Shown here: positions 27,454-36,148 of the stretch, piece by piece | How positions within the stretch are numbered: the stretch's first letter is position 1 | Layout: each line of letters begins with the position of its first letter | From: Duffyella gerundensis | Lineage (GTDB): Bacteria > Pseudomonadota > Gammaproteobacteria > Enterobacterales > Enterobacteriaceae | Length of the DNA: 64,000 nucleotides | NCBI RefSeq assembly: GCF_001517405.1 | Contig: NZ_LN907829.1 | Span: 62,001 to 126,000, forward strand | Reading direction: 5' to 3' | Program-made: the position numbers and the translations under genes | The notes under the pieces: model-generated | Seen by the model: the letters and a program-made list of their open reading frames with translations, nothing else | The model's database searches: none | Told to the model about the DNA's origin: nothing

Positions 27454-27473
27454 TGACCTGCTCCCCGTTGATT
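27454..27473 (+). repeat. Solitary IS terminal inverted repeat
   Basis: TGACCTGCTCCCCGTTGATT is identical over 20 bases to the right-hand terminal repeat of the IS at 15612-16817. No transposase sequence lies next to it on either side, so only the end of the element remains. Confidence 0.8.
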
Positions 27474-27492
27474 CACTCATAACGCTGTTAGC

Positions 27493-27562
27493 AATGTCCG
27501 CTTCTCGCTCATAGCGGACATTGGCTTGATGTCAGTCCATTTTGTGCCAGATGCGGACCTTG
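27493..27562. repeat. Dispersed GTCCGC/GCGGAC repeat, copies 2 and 3
   Basis: AATGTCCGCT (27493) pairs with AGCGGACATT (ends 27522), a perfect 10-bp inverted repeat with a 10-base loop. A second, weaker copy follows at 27531-27562 (CAGTCCATTTTGTGCCAGAT then GCGGACCTTG). Confidence 0.7.
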
Positions 27563-27635
27563 TATCTTTGAACACTGCGTTAACTTTTTGATAATTTTGC
27601 AAACACATTAAATAGACAATTATCAGAGTGGCCTG

Positions 27636-28553
27636 TTAACTGTTCTTATGCAGATTACGGTAGCCTCCTGGCGTTCTTCCGGTATGACGTTTGAATGCCA
27701 GAGAAAAAGAGGGAACAGATTTATATCCGATTAATCTGGCTATCTCAGTAATACTTAAGTGATGTTTCCTGAGTTCAGCGCATGCCAGCTCCATTCGCCA
27801 TGACGTCAGATAATTCCCCGGCGTTGAACCGGTAAGCTGGTGAAACCGACTGGCGAACGCGCTGCGGGACATAGCCGATTTTGCAGACAGACTTGCCAGC
27901 GTCCAGTCTGCAGATGGAGAAGAATGTATCAGTGACAGTGCGGCTCCTATTTTCCTGTCGCCGAGCGCATTCAGCCAGGATGTTCCTTTCTGATTACTCT
28001 CCAGGTATTCCCTCAGCATCTGCACCAGAACAAGTATTGCCGTGCTACTGGCTACAATGTCGTGTCCGGGACGCAGCGCTGATGTTTCATGCGAAAGCAA
28101 AGTGATAAGGGCGGTGAGTGCAGGAGAAGAACTTTCCTCTTGTCGTGAAACCAGCACCGGAGGCAGGTGTTTTAAAAGCAGCGGGCTGGAAGCCTCCTCA
28201 AATACGAATCTCCCCCCAATCCCCTCACTGATAAGTTCTCCCTGGCCGTAGCGAACCACGCCATCCGCTTCACGGTGAGCAGAGAATATCTGCCGTCCGT
28301 CACTCACCATCAATGCCGGATTTGAGCCACAGCAGTAAGCGTCACCCGAAGTCAGAAGATAGAAGTCCCCTTTTTCAAGCAGCAGAGGCCGCATTCCGTC
28401 CATCCAGAGCCAGAAGTTCCCCTCAAGCACAGTCCCGAACTTAATGTGTTTATAAGAGGGAAACCGCATTGCCCAGGGGCCACGTGCTTCCATACGGGCC
28501 GTGAGAATGGCCTCTACCTTCAGGAATGAAAGAACATCAGACAGCGGATCCAT
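27636..28553 (-). CDS. AraC-family regulator with cupin sensor domain
   Basis: 305 residues. The N-terminal half is an AraC-type cupin (cupin_6: GPWAMRFPSYKHIKFGTVLE, then LLLEKGDFYLLTSGDAY). The C-terminal half has two helix-turn-helix motifs (WTLASLSAKSAMSRSAFASR; ITEIARLIGYKSVPSFSLAF) followed by KRHTGRTPGGYR. Regulators of this type often control a neighbouring divergent oxidoreductase. Here the aldo/keto reductase starts 98 bp away on the other strand, and that interval should hold both promoters. Confidence 0.92.
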   Translation of the reverse strand: MDPLSDVLSFLKVEAILTARMEARGPWAMRFPSYKHIKFGTVLEGNFWLWMDGMRPLLLEKGDFYLLTSGDAYCCGSNPALMVSDGRQIFSAHREADGVVRYGQGELISEGIGGRFVFEEASSPLLLKHLPPVLVSRQEESSSPALTALITLLSHETSALRPGHDIVASSTAILVLVQMLREYLESNQKGTSWLNALGDRKIGAALSLIHSSPSADWTLASLSAKSAMSRSAFASRFHQLTGSTPGNYLTSWRMELACAELRKHHLSITEIARLIGYKSVPSFSLAFKRHTGRTPGGYRNLHKNS

Positions 28554-28651
28554 AACTTCCTGGACGAATGAATAATAAAAAAGGGATTTTTATAATAAAA
28601 GAAAGCATCTGTCTGCGTCATTATCCTTTGACGCTTAACGGAGAAAACAAA

Positions 28652-29719
28652 ATGAAATACGCAGAACTGGGTAAAACAGGGATTTATGTTTCACGCATTT
28701 GTCTCGGGACGATGACATTTGGCGGGGCGGATAATGCCGCCGGTAATGCCATCGGCCGTCTGACGGGCAAAGAGGCGGACATTATCGTTGGTGAGGCGCT
28801 GGACGCCGGCATCAATTTTATTGATACCGCCGATGTCTACGGTTCGGGGGGTTCTGAAAGCGTGCTGGGTGAAGTACTGGCGCAGCGCCGCGGTCACGTT
28901 TTCCTTGCAACAAAAGCGCACAGCAGAATGAATGCGGGCCCAAACGATGCAGGCCAGTCGCGCTATCACCTGATGCAGGCGCTTGAAGCCAGCCTGCGGC
29001 GGCTTAAAACCGATCACATTGACTTATATCAGGTTCACAACTTTGATGCTGCAACGCCGGCTGAAGAGGTTTTGCGTACGCTGGATGATATGGTGCGTCA
29101 GGGTAAGGTCAGGTATATCGGCTGTTCGAATTATGCGGGCTGGCAGCTTGCCAAAGCCCTGGGTGTCTCGGCTGAACATAAGCTTGAGAAATTTGTCAGC
29201 GTACAGTCTTTTTATTCGCTGGCCTGCCGCGACATTGAGCATGAACTCCTGCCGGCAATCAAGGACAGCAACAGCGGACTTCTGTGCTGGAGTCCACTGG
29301 CAGGCGGGCTGCTTTCAGGGAAATTTGATCGCAGCGGCAATCATGACGCTTCGGGCAGGCGCGCGAAGATCGAATTTCCACCCGTCGACAAGAACCAGGC
29401 ATGGGATATCGTGGATGTGCTCAGAGCCGTTTCTGAAAAACACTACACCACGCCAGCCAGCATTGCGCTCGCCTGGCTTCTTTCGTCACCGCAGGTGACC
29501 AGCGTTATAGCGGGCGTGCGTAATGTGGAGCAACTCAGGGGCAACCTCTGCGCACTGTCTGTTGAGCTCAGTGAAGAAGAAAAAGGGATGCTGGATGAGG
29601 TCAGTCATCCGGGGATTCGTTATCCGGGCTGGATACAGTCATATAATGCCGCGAGTCGTTACCCTGCGGGCTTTACCGATACCGGACCCAGCTGGGTGCT
29701 GGGCGAGTCACCCGTCTGA
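28652..29719 (+). CDS. Aldo/keto reductase
   Basis: 355 residues from ATG 28652 (GGAGAAAAC upstream). It is a TIM-barrel NADPH-dependent reductase. Tetrad residues are visible: Asp in NFIDTADVYG, Tyr in the same motif, Lys in VFLATKAHS, His in LYQVHNFDAA. The NADP-binding segment follows in SVIAGVRNVEQLRGN. The sequence fits the AKR11/YajO-like group that reduces aldehydes or sugars; the substrate is unknown. It is divergent from the AraC regulator, its probable controller. Confidence 0.92.
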   Translation: MKYAELGKTGIYVSRICLGTMTFGGADNAAGNAIGRLTGKEADIIVGEALDAGINFIDTADVYGSGGSESVLGEVLAQRRGHVFLATKAHSRMNAGPNDAGQSRYHLMQALEASLRRLKTDHIDLYQVHNFDAATPAEEVLRTLDDMVRQGKVRYIGCSNYAGWQLAKALGVSAEHKLEKFVSVQSFYSLACRDIEHELLPAIKDSNSGLLCWSPLAGGLLSGKFDRSGNHDASGRRAKIEFPPVDKNQAWDIVDVLRAVSEKHYTTPASIALAWLLSSPQVTSVIAGVRNVEQLRGNLCALSVELSEEEKGMLDEVSHPGIRYPGWIQSYNAASRYPAGFTDTGPSWVLGESPV

Positions 29720-29979
29720 AATCAAACATATACAGGATGTCCGGTTCCTGTTCAGGCTGAAAAGGGCTGGTACAAAATAAATGCCAGTAGAAGCTGAATA
29801 TCTCAGTGTCAAAGATCCTCTGCTCGCTCCGAACATGGGTGTGTTGTCAGCCCGCTTTGCAATCATGGCATATGCATCTTTTGACGCCTGAAGGCTCGCA
29901 GTAAAGTTGGCGTGATTTCTCTTAATAACTGCTGGTTTTATGCCAGCATTATCGCTCATGTTCTTTCGGAGCATCAGCA

Positions 29980-31509
29980 ATGAAAAAAGCCATCGCATAC
30001 CTTCGCTTTTCCACTTCCTCGCAGCAGTACGGAGACTCACTTCGCCGCCAGAATAAACTCGTGGCAGAGTGGCTGGATTCGCATCCGAATTATCTGCTGG
30101 ACGATCTTACTTACAAAGATCTCGGCCTCAGCGCCTTTGACGGCTCCCATGCCGTTCACGGTGCTTTTTCTGAGTTTATGGAGGCCGTACAGGGCGGTTA
30201 CATTCCGCATGGAACGGTACTGCTTGTGGAAAGCCTCGACCGCCTTTCACGCGAAAAGATTGGCGAGGCCACGGAGCGGCTTCGCAGTATTCTCAGCGCC
30301 GGCATAGATGTGGTTACCCTGACCGATCACACGCATTACACAAAAGACTCTCTTGATGACCCTTACTCGCTGATAAAAGCCATTCTCATCGCCCAGCGAG
30401 CCAATGAGGAAAGCGAAATCAAGTCGCGCCGTATGAAGTCTGCCTGGCAGAAAAAAAGAGAGGACGCGGAGGCATCGGGCCGTATCATTACCCGCAGCTG
30501 CCCGCGGTGGCTGAGAGTGAGCCATGACGGAAAAAGCTTTGAGCTTATAGCCGAACATGCCGCCACCCTTCAGGAGATATTTCGCCTGCGTCTGGAGGGC
30601 AACTCCATCAACGGCATTACCAAAATGCTCAACGACAGAAACGTGGTTACGCTGACCGGCGAGGCAGGGCGATGGAATCCTTCCACCGTAGAGAAACTGC
30701 TCTCTAATAAGGCGCTTACCGGCGTGTACGTCCCGTCATACCGGACAATCGCAAACGGCATTCAGGAAATCCCGGGCTATTTCCCCCGCGTTATTGCCGA
30801 TAAAACGTTCAGTGCCGTGCGCGGGTTTCGGAGCCGACCTTACGGAAAGGATAAAGAGACAAATAACCCCTGGCTGATTAATCTTTTTCGCTCGGTAATG
30901 ACCTGTAAGGCGTGCGGCCACAGCATTATGCTGAACGGCATCGACGCGCGGGGAATGGGATATTACGTCTGTCCCATGCGGCGCCTTCATCGCTGCGACG
31001 CGCCCGCGCTGAGGCGAGACATTGCCGATGCCAACCTGATACGAACGGTGCTGGCCGTTGTGGATAAATTTCAGCCCGGGCGGACCGTTAAAGTGCCCGT
31101 CAGGATACTGCAGGATCGAAATATTCTGATTCTGAAGAGCATTGACCAGCTCGTGGAGGCCCTGCAGGTGGCGCCGGAGGTGACCGCGCTGGCCGAAAGG
31201 ATAAAGGCGCTGCACAGGGAGTTCAAAAGTAACGAGGTAACGATGCACGCCCTGAAGAGCCGGGAGCGGCTGGCTACCGTTAACGATATTTCGCTGCTGA
31301 ACCTGGCTCTTAAAACCGATCGCGAAAAATGCCGTCGCTTTGTCATGCGTAACTTCCGGGACATCAGGCTGGATACGGCCAGCAAGACCTGCGACATCCT
31401 GTTCAGCAACGGCTTCCGGCTGCTGAACTTCCCCCTGCTGAAAAGTACCGACCCGGGTCAGCTGGTCAGCGCGCTGGCCTATACGGACGATGAAACGCTT
31501 GTGCTTTAA
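29980..31509 (+). CDS. Large serine recombinase
   Basis: 509 residues. The resolvase domain starts at once (AIAYLRFSTSSQQYGDSLRR; catalytic Ser about residue 11) and has LLVESLDRLSREKIGEATER. A recombinase domain follows (GITKMLNDRNVVTLTGEAGR, NPSTVEKLLSNKALTGVYVP), then a zinc ribbon (CKACGHS, CPMRRLHRC) and a C-terminal helical part. Such enzymes integrate or excise phages and mobile elements between short att sites. No phage genes are near, and no att sites could be assigned. The start has a weak GGAG 10 bp upstream. A hairpin terminator follows. Confidence 0.93.
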   Translation: MKKAIAYLRFSTSSQQYGDSLRRQNKLVAEWLDSHPNYLLDDLTYKDLGLSAFDGSHAVHGAFSEFMEAVQGGYIPHGTVLLVESLDRLSREKIGEATERLRSILSAGIDVVTLTDHTHYTKDSLDDPYSLIKAILIAQRANEESEIKSRRMKSAWQKKREDAEASGRIITRSCPRWLRVSHDGKSFELIAEHAATLQEIFRLRLEGNSINGITKMLNDRNVVTLTGEAGRWNPSTVEKLLSNKALTGVYVPSYRTIANGIQEIPGYFPRVIADKTFSAVRGFRSRPYGKDKETNNPWLINLFRSVMTCKACGHSIMLNGIDARGMGYYVCPMRRLHRCDAPALRRDIADANLIRTVLAVVDKFQPGRTVKVPVRILQDRNILILKSIDQLVEALQVAPEVTALAERIKALHREFKSNEVTMHALKSRERLATVNDISLLNLALKTDREKCRRFVMRNFRDIRLDTASKTCDILFSNGFRLLNFPLLKSTDPGQLVSALAYTDDETLVL

Positions 31510-31561
31510 GCCGGGTGGCGAAGACATCCCATATCAGAGAGCGTAAAAGCCGGCTCTGAAG

Positions 31562-31595
31562 AGCGGGCGCACCTTATACATGCGCCCGCTTTTTC
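31562..31595. terminator. Terminator between the serine recombinase and the ABC transporter genes
   Basis: AGCGGGCGCA and TGCGCCCGCT (31562-31590) form a 10-bp stem followed by TTTTT on the plus strand. It serves the serine recombinase and, by position, probably also the convergent ABC transporter operon that ends at 31594. Confidence 0.8.
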
Positions 31596-32352
31596 AGAGG
31601 AAGTGAATATGCTTTTTACCGTGGAAGGGCGAAACGCCCACGCGCGCCTCCACCTGAAAGACGTCCATCAGCAGCGATTCGGTCAGCACCTCGTCCGGCG
31701 TGCCGCTGGCCACGATGCGCCCGTGCTGCATGATAATCAGTGAATCACAGAACATGGCCGCATGGTTCAGGTCGTGCAGCGCCACGATGCTGGTCACCGG
31801 CAGCGTGCTGATAAGGCGCATCAGCTGTATCTGATGATGAATGTCCAGATGGTTGGTCGGTTCGTCGAGCAGTATCTCCACGGGCGACTGGGCCAGCGCC
31901 CGGGCAATGTGTACCCTCTGACGTTCACCGCCGGAAAGGCTCTGCCAGCCCTGCGAACGCCGGTCAGCCATCTCCACGCGATCCAGGGCTTCGGTAACGA
32001 TGCGGTCGTCTGCGACGGTCCAGGATGAAAACGGAGAATGGTGCGGCGTGCGGCCAAGCTTTACCACGTCCTCCACCCGGATATTGGCATCGGTGGCGCC
32101 GTGCTGCTCCACAAAGGCCACGCGCCTGGCTACCTGCTTTTTGCCCATGCGGGCAATGTCCGCGTCGTCGAGCAGCACGCTGCCGCTGTCGGGCCGGCGC
32201 AGACCGGCAAGAATGCGCAGAAGCGATGATTTACCCGAGCCGTTCGGACCCAGCAGGCCAAGCGTCTGGCCCTGCGATACGCTCAGGGAGACGTCATCGA
32301 CAATGAGCTTTTTGCCGATTCGCCAGGAAATATTTCTGGCGCTGATGCTCAC
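31594..32352 (-). CDS. Iron/siderophore-type ABC transporter ATP-binding protein (FecE/FhuC family)
   Basis: 252 residues. Walker A LGLLGPNGSGKSSLLR, signature SLSGGERQRVHIARAL, Walker B EILLDEPTNHLD, switch His in IVALHDLNHAAMFC. This is the FecE/BtuD/FhuC class that energises uptake of ferric siderophores, haem or B12. It overlaps the permease gene by four bases (ATGA). It belongs to a minus-strand binding protein-permease-ATPase operon with a Fur-like box upstream, so iron is the likely cargo. Confidence 0.93.
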   Translation of the reverse strand: MSISARNISWRIGKKLIVDDVSLSVSQGQTLGLLGPNGSGKSSLLRILAGLRRPDSGSVLLDDADIARMGKKQVARRVAFVEQHGATDANIRVEDVVKLGRTPHHSPFSSWTVADDRIVTEALDRVEMADRRSQGWQSLSGGERQRVHIARALAQSPVEILLDEPTNHLDIHHQIQLMRLISTLPVTSIVALHDLNHAAMFCDSLIIMQHGRIVASGTPDEVLTESLLMDVFQVEARVGVSPFHGKKHIHFL

Positions 32353-33389
32353 AGCTTCCTCCGGGCGCGGTAAAGAATGGCGGCGAAGAACGGCACCCCG
32401 ACCAGCGACGTCACCACGCCAACCGGCAGCGTCTGAGGCGCTATCGCCGTCCGTGACACAATGTCGGCCAGCATCATAAATAGCGCCCCAACCACGGCGC
32501 TGGCAAGCAGCAGCGGACGGTGCAACGGCCCTGAAAAGTAGCGCACCACGTGCGGCACCACGAGACCCACAAAGCCGATTGAACCGGCCATGCTGACGAT
32601 GGTCGCCGCCATGAGGGCGGTCGCGGAGAACAGGACAAGCCGGATAAAGCCCACAGGGATGCCCAGCGAGGCCGCCGCATCCTCGCCAAAGGTGAAGGCG
32701 TCCAGCGCCTTGGCATACCAGAGACAGACGGCAAGACCCAGCATCACCACGGTCATTACCAGGGTAAACTCAGGCCAGCGCACGCCGCTGAAACTGCCCA
32801 GAAGCCAGAACATGACGTCACGGGCCTGCTGGGCATTGGCAGAGGTGCTGATGATGTAGGCGGTAATGGCGTTAAACAGCTGCGAGGCGGCCACGCCGGC
32901 CAGGATGGTGCGCTCGCTGCCGCCCCTGGCGCCGTTGGTGAGGATGGCGACAAAGGCAAACGCAGCAAAGGCGCCCGTAAAAGCGCCGGCCGACAGCGAA
33001 ACTGCGCCGGTTCCCAGCCCCAGCACAACCACGGATACCGCACCGGTCGAGGCGCCTGCGGAGACGCCAAGCACGTACGGTTCAGCAAGTGCATTCTTCA
33101 GCAGGCACTGCAGCACCACGCCGCAGACGGCCAGTCCCGCCCCACTGCAGGCGGCGACCAGCGCGCGGCTCAGCCGGAAATCCCAGATAACCGTTTCATG
33201 AATGCGGTTCAGCGGAACCGCCGTCAGGCCCAGCTTGTTACCGAAGGCGTAAAACGTGGTCTGCAGCGGAATGGAAAGCTCGCCCACGCCCACCGCAAAG
33301 CCGGCCATCAGTAACAGCAGCAACAGAGAAACCAGCGTCAGCACGGTACGCCTGATGAGTTTTGACGTTAATCTTCCTGCCGACATCAC
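32349..33389 (-). CDS. FecCD-family ABC transporter permease
   Basis: 346 residues with about ten membrane helices, including LVSLLLLLLMAGFAVGVGEL near the N-terminus and the FecCD core RLSRALVAACSGAGLAVCG and PYVLGVSAGASTGAV. The conserved loop SMAGSIGFVGLVVPHVVRYF contacts the ATPase. It works with the FecE-like protein (four-base overlap downstream) and the binding protein upstream, with which it also shares an ATGA overlap. Role: inner-membrane channel for a ferric chelate or related cofactor. Confidence 0.93.
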   Translation of the reverse strand: MMSAGRLTSKLIRRTVLTLVSLLLLLLMAGFAVGVGELSIPLQTTFYAFGNKLGLTAVPLNRIHETVIWDFRLSRALVAACSGAGLAVCGVVLQCLLKNALAEPYVLGVSAGASTGAVSVVVLGLGTGAVSLSAGAFTGAFAAFAFVAILTNGARGGSERTILAGVAASQLFNAITAYIISTSANAQQARDVMFWLLGSFSGVRWPEFTLVMTVVMLGLAVCLWYAKALDAFTFGEDAAASLGIPVGFIRLVLFSATALMAATIVSMAGSIGFVGLVVPHVVRYFSGPLHRPLLLASAVVGALFMMLADIVSRTAIAPQTLPVGVVTSLVGVPFFAAILYRARRKL

Positions 33390-34392
33390 TTAATTCCTGA
33401 TTTTTCCATCTGTTCTGCCACCTGCTCCGCGCCGGGAAGGGTCCGGACGGTTGGATTCATCGCCTGACCATCCATAACAAAGACGCGTCCTTTTCTGACG
33501 GCCTCAAGCTGGCTGACCGCGGGGTCGCTTTTGAGAAATTTGATTTTCTCTTCGGCCTTATCCAGCGCCCACCGGTTGCGGTCCAGGCTGGACACCACGA
33601 TGACATCTGGATTGGCCGCAATGATGCTTTCCCAGCTTACCGTCGGCCATTCTGTGGCGGAGGTAATGGCGTTATGGCCGCCGAGTACGCTGGCGATAAA
33701 GCCGGAGGCGCTGTTTTTACCCCCCACGTAGGCGTCAGAAGACGGCGACGCGCTGGAGAACCAGAATACGAAGGAGGGATTGCCGGCACGTCCTGCAAAC
33801 TTTTTGCGCAGGGCCGCCTCCCGGTTTTATAGTCGGCGATAAGTTTTTCTCCGCGGTCCTGAACGTTGAAGATGGCCGCCATATCGGCGATTTCCTTATA
33901 CAGCAGGTCCATGTTCCAGAGCGCGTCGCGGCTGCCGTAGATGTCACCGGTGTTCTTCCTGGTGGCGCACATTCCCGGAGACAGGTAGCTGTTTATTCCG
34001 AGCGAGGAAAAGTCCTCACGTTTTGCCACCTTGCTGTCCGGGCCGAGCAACAGGGGAAGCTGGGCCGCCACAAAATCCGGGTTGACCGCCAGGATGGATT
34101 CCAGCGTGGGGATTTCAACGGTCAGTAATTTTACCTGCGCATTCTGTTTTTCGAGTTCCGGCATCACTTTTGTGGGCCAGAAGGCGGTAGCGGCGAGCTT
34201 ATCTTTCAGCCCCAGAAGCAGCATGATTTCCGCGGTGTTCTGTCCCAGCGCGACCGCCCGCTCTGGCGCATGCGTGAAGGTCATTTTCTGACCGCAGTTT
34301 TCTATCGTCAGTGGATACGTGGTGGCAAAAGAGGAAGCGGCACATCCCAGGGCAAGCGCACAGAGGGTTACAGCGGTTTTCAGCATTTTCAT
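33386..34392 (-). pseudogene. Periplasmic substrate-binding protein of the iron-type ABC transporter, frameshifted
   Basis: ATG 34392 begins a signal peptide (MKMLKTAVTLCALALGCAAS). The PeriBP_2 fold is clear: ERAVALGQNTAEIMLLLGL, IPTLESILAVNPDFVAAQLP. Near 33822-33830 the frame is lost after DYKTG. The protein continues in the next frame as EAALRKKFAGRAGNPSFVFW, through SWESIIAANPDVIVVSS, to the end at 33386. One added or lost base explains the break. Without this protein the transporter would be inactive unless another binding protein replaces it. The frame change could also be a sequencing error. Confidence 0.85.
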
Positions 34393-34518
34393 AATACGAC
34401 CTGTTTTCAGCTCCGGATGAGCCGGCTGGCGGTGGAAGATTTTCAGATGGCGGCCTGTGTGATCCTGTCCGGAACGCTCCGGATAACAGCAGCAGGGCGG
34501 GAAAAGAACCCCGGTGTA

Positions 34519-34537
34519 AATGAAAATCATTATTATC
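34519..34537. promoter_or_regulatory. Fur-box-like operator upstream of the iron-type ABC operon
   Basis: AATGAAAATCATTATTATC matches 13 of 19 positions of the Fur consensus, on either strand. It lies 127 bp upstream of the binding-protein start, a plausible promoter position, and points to iron repression. Confidence 0.6.
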
Positions 34538-35078
34538 GGTCAGTTTTATACGTACCCCCTGGAGGCTTGTCAATCAGGGTGATAGTTCACTGACGGTCAT
34601 GGCCAGGCAGGTGGTGTATAAGTGAAGGGGGATATGAGCTGAGGTAATTGCAGTATTTCTGTCAAATGACAGGATGACTTTGCCTGCACTCCTGAGCGTT
34701 TTTTTCAGCCCTGACTTCGGTTTTTTTGCTCAATAAGACGTTGCGTACGGAAAACCAGGCATATCGCCCGCAGGGCGATGCTTGTCCGTCTTTCAACGTG
34801 AACGCGCCTGTCTTAAGCACATGAAAAAATCTGAGAGGCCATTGTCCCGTTAATCAATTTTTGGTGAATCTATGCTTAAAACAGCAGGCTGGCTCTGATA
34901 TGCACTCTAACAACTCGCCATTCACTTCCGTGCATGTCTATGCAAATGCTTAAAACTTATCAGGATGAATTTCACTGTTTCGGGCAGGGAAAGGACCGGG
35001 TTCTGGCGTGAAACGCGCTGAGGGCGCCGGCGGCGGTGCGGCGAACTAATGTTATGGTGAATAAACGCGAATGATAGG
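34538..35078. other. Intergenic region
   Basis: About 540 bp between the iron-type operon promoter and the small gene at 35105. No gene, tRNA or convincing structural element was seen. Confidence 0.4.
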
Positions 35079-35099
35079 GAAAAAAGCCCCGAAGGGCTT
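35079..35099 (-). terminator. Rho-independent terminator of the 44-residue gene
   Basis: On the minus strand: AAAGCCC-ttcg-GGGCTTTTTT, a tetraloop hairpin with a U-run. It begins 6 bp past the stop of the small minus-strand gene. Confidence 0.85.
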
Positions 35100-35104
35100 T
35101 GGAG

Positions 35105-35239
35105 TTAATGACTTATTTTTTTGGATTTGCTGGGTTTCAATTTGTCATTGTTTCCAGGGGTATCTTTATTGTCGCGCTGACGTTTATCAGGTTCCCCTGT
35201 TGAATCAGCAATCCTTTTAGGACCAGGTTTAAGAGCCAT
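35105..35239 (-). CDS. 44-residue small basic protein
   Basis: A short frame from ATG 35239 with AAGGA 9 bp upstream and a textbook terminator 6 bp after its stop, so it is very likely expressed. It begins MALKPGPKRIADSTGEPDK and ends KLKPSKSKKISH. It is highly charged and Lys/Pro-rich, with no membrane segment or signal peptide; it is probably disordered. I do not recognise a family. Small proteins of this kind appear on enterobacterial plasmids without assigned function. It lies just upstream of, and divergent from, the relBE-type pair. Confidence 0.6.
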   Translation of the reverse strand: MALKPGPKRIADSTGEPDKRQRDNKDTPGNNDKLKPSKSKKISH

Positions 35240-35364
35240 GAGAGATATCCTTTTAGCGTTTAGGAGGAAAGCCCTCTAACTGTATATCTCGACAGTAAGC
35301 AGGTTATCAAGAGGTATGGATAGATTATTTTTTGTCCTTTAATTAAAGCTGCTGTATAGTGTGA

Positions 35365-35376
35365 TATACATGTATA
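35365..35376. promoter_or_regulatory. Palindromic operator of the toxin-antitoxin pair
   Basis: TATACATGTATA, a perfect 12-bp palindrome 24 bp upstream of the antitoxin start, with a further GTATA half-site at 35354. It probably binds the ribbon-helix-helix antitoxin for autoregulation. Confidence 0.6.
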
Positions 35377-35400
35377 GCGATTGTAATTCAGGAGGTCTTC

Positions 35401-35625
35401 ATGCTGGCTATCCGATTATCTGATGAGATTGAGGCACGTCTGGACTCGCTGGCAAAACAAACCGGCAGAACAAAGACGTTCTATGCGCGGGAAGCGATAC
35501 TGGCGCATCTGGAAGACTTGGAAGATTATTACCTTTCAGCAGAAACTGTGGCACGCGTTCGCCGTGGCGATGAAAATGTGCATTCGTCTGAAGACGTGAG
35601 GAAGTCACTTGGTCTGGACGATTAA
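35401..35625 (+). CDS. RelB-type ribbon-helix-helix antitoxin
   Basis: 74 residues after AGGAGG. An N-terminal ribbon-helix-helix (MLAIRLSDEIEARLDSLAKQ, then TKTFYAREAILAHLEDLED) binds its operator; the acidic C-terminal tail (SSEDVRKSLGLDD) should cover the toxin. The next gene starts inside its last codons, so the two are coupled. It is similar to antitoxins of the RelBE/StbD group in enterobacteria. Confidence 0.92.
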   Translation: MLAIRLSDEIEARLDSLAKQTGRTKTFYAREAILAHLEDLEDYYLSAETVARVRRGDENVHSSEDVRKSLGLDD

Positions 35626-35875
35626 CTATTCCGACCGGGCGCTCAAATCGTTACGTAAGATGGACAAGCAAAACGCGCGACGGATTGTGGATTTTATGGA
35701 TTTACGCATTGCTGCTGCCGCCGATCCGCGCCAGTCAGGGAAGCCGCTCAAAGGTGAGCTGGGCGAGTTCTGGCGTTATCGGGTCGGTGATTATCGTATC
35801 CTGTGTGAAATCAGGGACGACGAGCTGGTTATTCTAGCGGCCACCATTGGCCATCGACGTGAAGTCTACGACTGA
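35609..35875 (+). CDS. RelE/ParE-family toxin
   Basis: 88 residues from TTG 35609, overlapping the antitoxin by 17 bases in another frame. RelE-fold motifs are present: SDRALKSLRKMDKQNARRIV, KPLKGELGEFWRYRVGDYRI, and the catalytic-type tail IGHRREVYD. It is expected to cleave mRNA on the ribosome (RelE type); a ParE-type gyrase target cannot be excluded. It stabilises the plasmid by killing cells that lose it. Confidence 0.92.
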   Translation: MVWTINYSDRALKSLRKMDKQNARRIVDFMDLRIAAAADPRQSGKPLKGELGEFWRYRVGDYRILCEIRDDELVILAATIGHRREVYD

Positions 35876-35897
35876 AGCCCGCTATGCGGGCTTTTTT
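35875..35897 (+). terminator. Rho-independent terminator of the toxin-antitoxin operon
   Basis: AAGCCCGC-TAT-GCGGGCTTTTTT, directly at the toxin stop codon: a strong stem with a U-run. Confidence 0.9.
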
Positions 35898-35930
35898 ATG
35901 CGCGGCGCGCAATCAGTCATTATGAGTGAA

Positions 35931-35953
35931 GCGTCCGCTTCTCGCTCATAAAT
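35931..35953. repeat. Partial copy of the dispersed GTCCGC repeat
   Basis: GCGTCCGCTTCTCGCTCATA shares GTCCGCTTCTCGCTCATA with the copy at 27496, but the right arm is missing: the sequence turns to AATAACATG. Confidence 0.55.
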
Positions 35954-36084
35954 AACATGTAGCATTCTCTCCAATTGATCGCGCTACGCGAATTCTGCTG
36001 AAAATCCGACATGCTTGTACAAAGCATGAAAAATTGGCTAGGTATACCCAAATGTCACCCCATGAAATCATGCGTTTTTACCTT

Positions 36085-36136
36085 TAAGTCATGATATAAA
36101 AGTCATACTATCCTTAGTCATAACCTAAAAGTCATT
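36085..36136. repeat. Four phased AGTCAT repeats upstream of the resolvase
   Basis: AGTCAT occurs at 36087, 36101, 36116 and 36130, each preceded by an A- or T-rich pair and spaced 14-15 bp. The array ends 13 bp before the resolvase start. It is a candidate operator or part of a recombination (res) site. Confidence 0.6.
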
Positions 36137-36148
36137 TGCGGGTAAAAA

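Larger units (their letters stand above)
27071..27635. other. Intergenic region with IS end and dispersed repeats
   Basis: Promoter region of the chemoreceptor plus a scar: a solitary IS3 inverted repeat at 27454-27473 and two dispersed GTCCGC repeats at 27493-27562. No gene was recognised. Confidence 0.5.
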
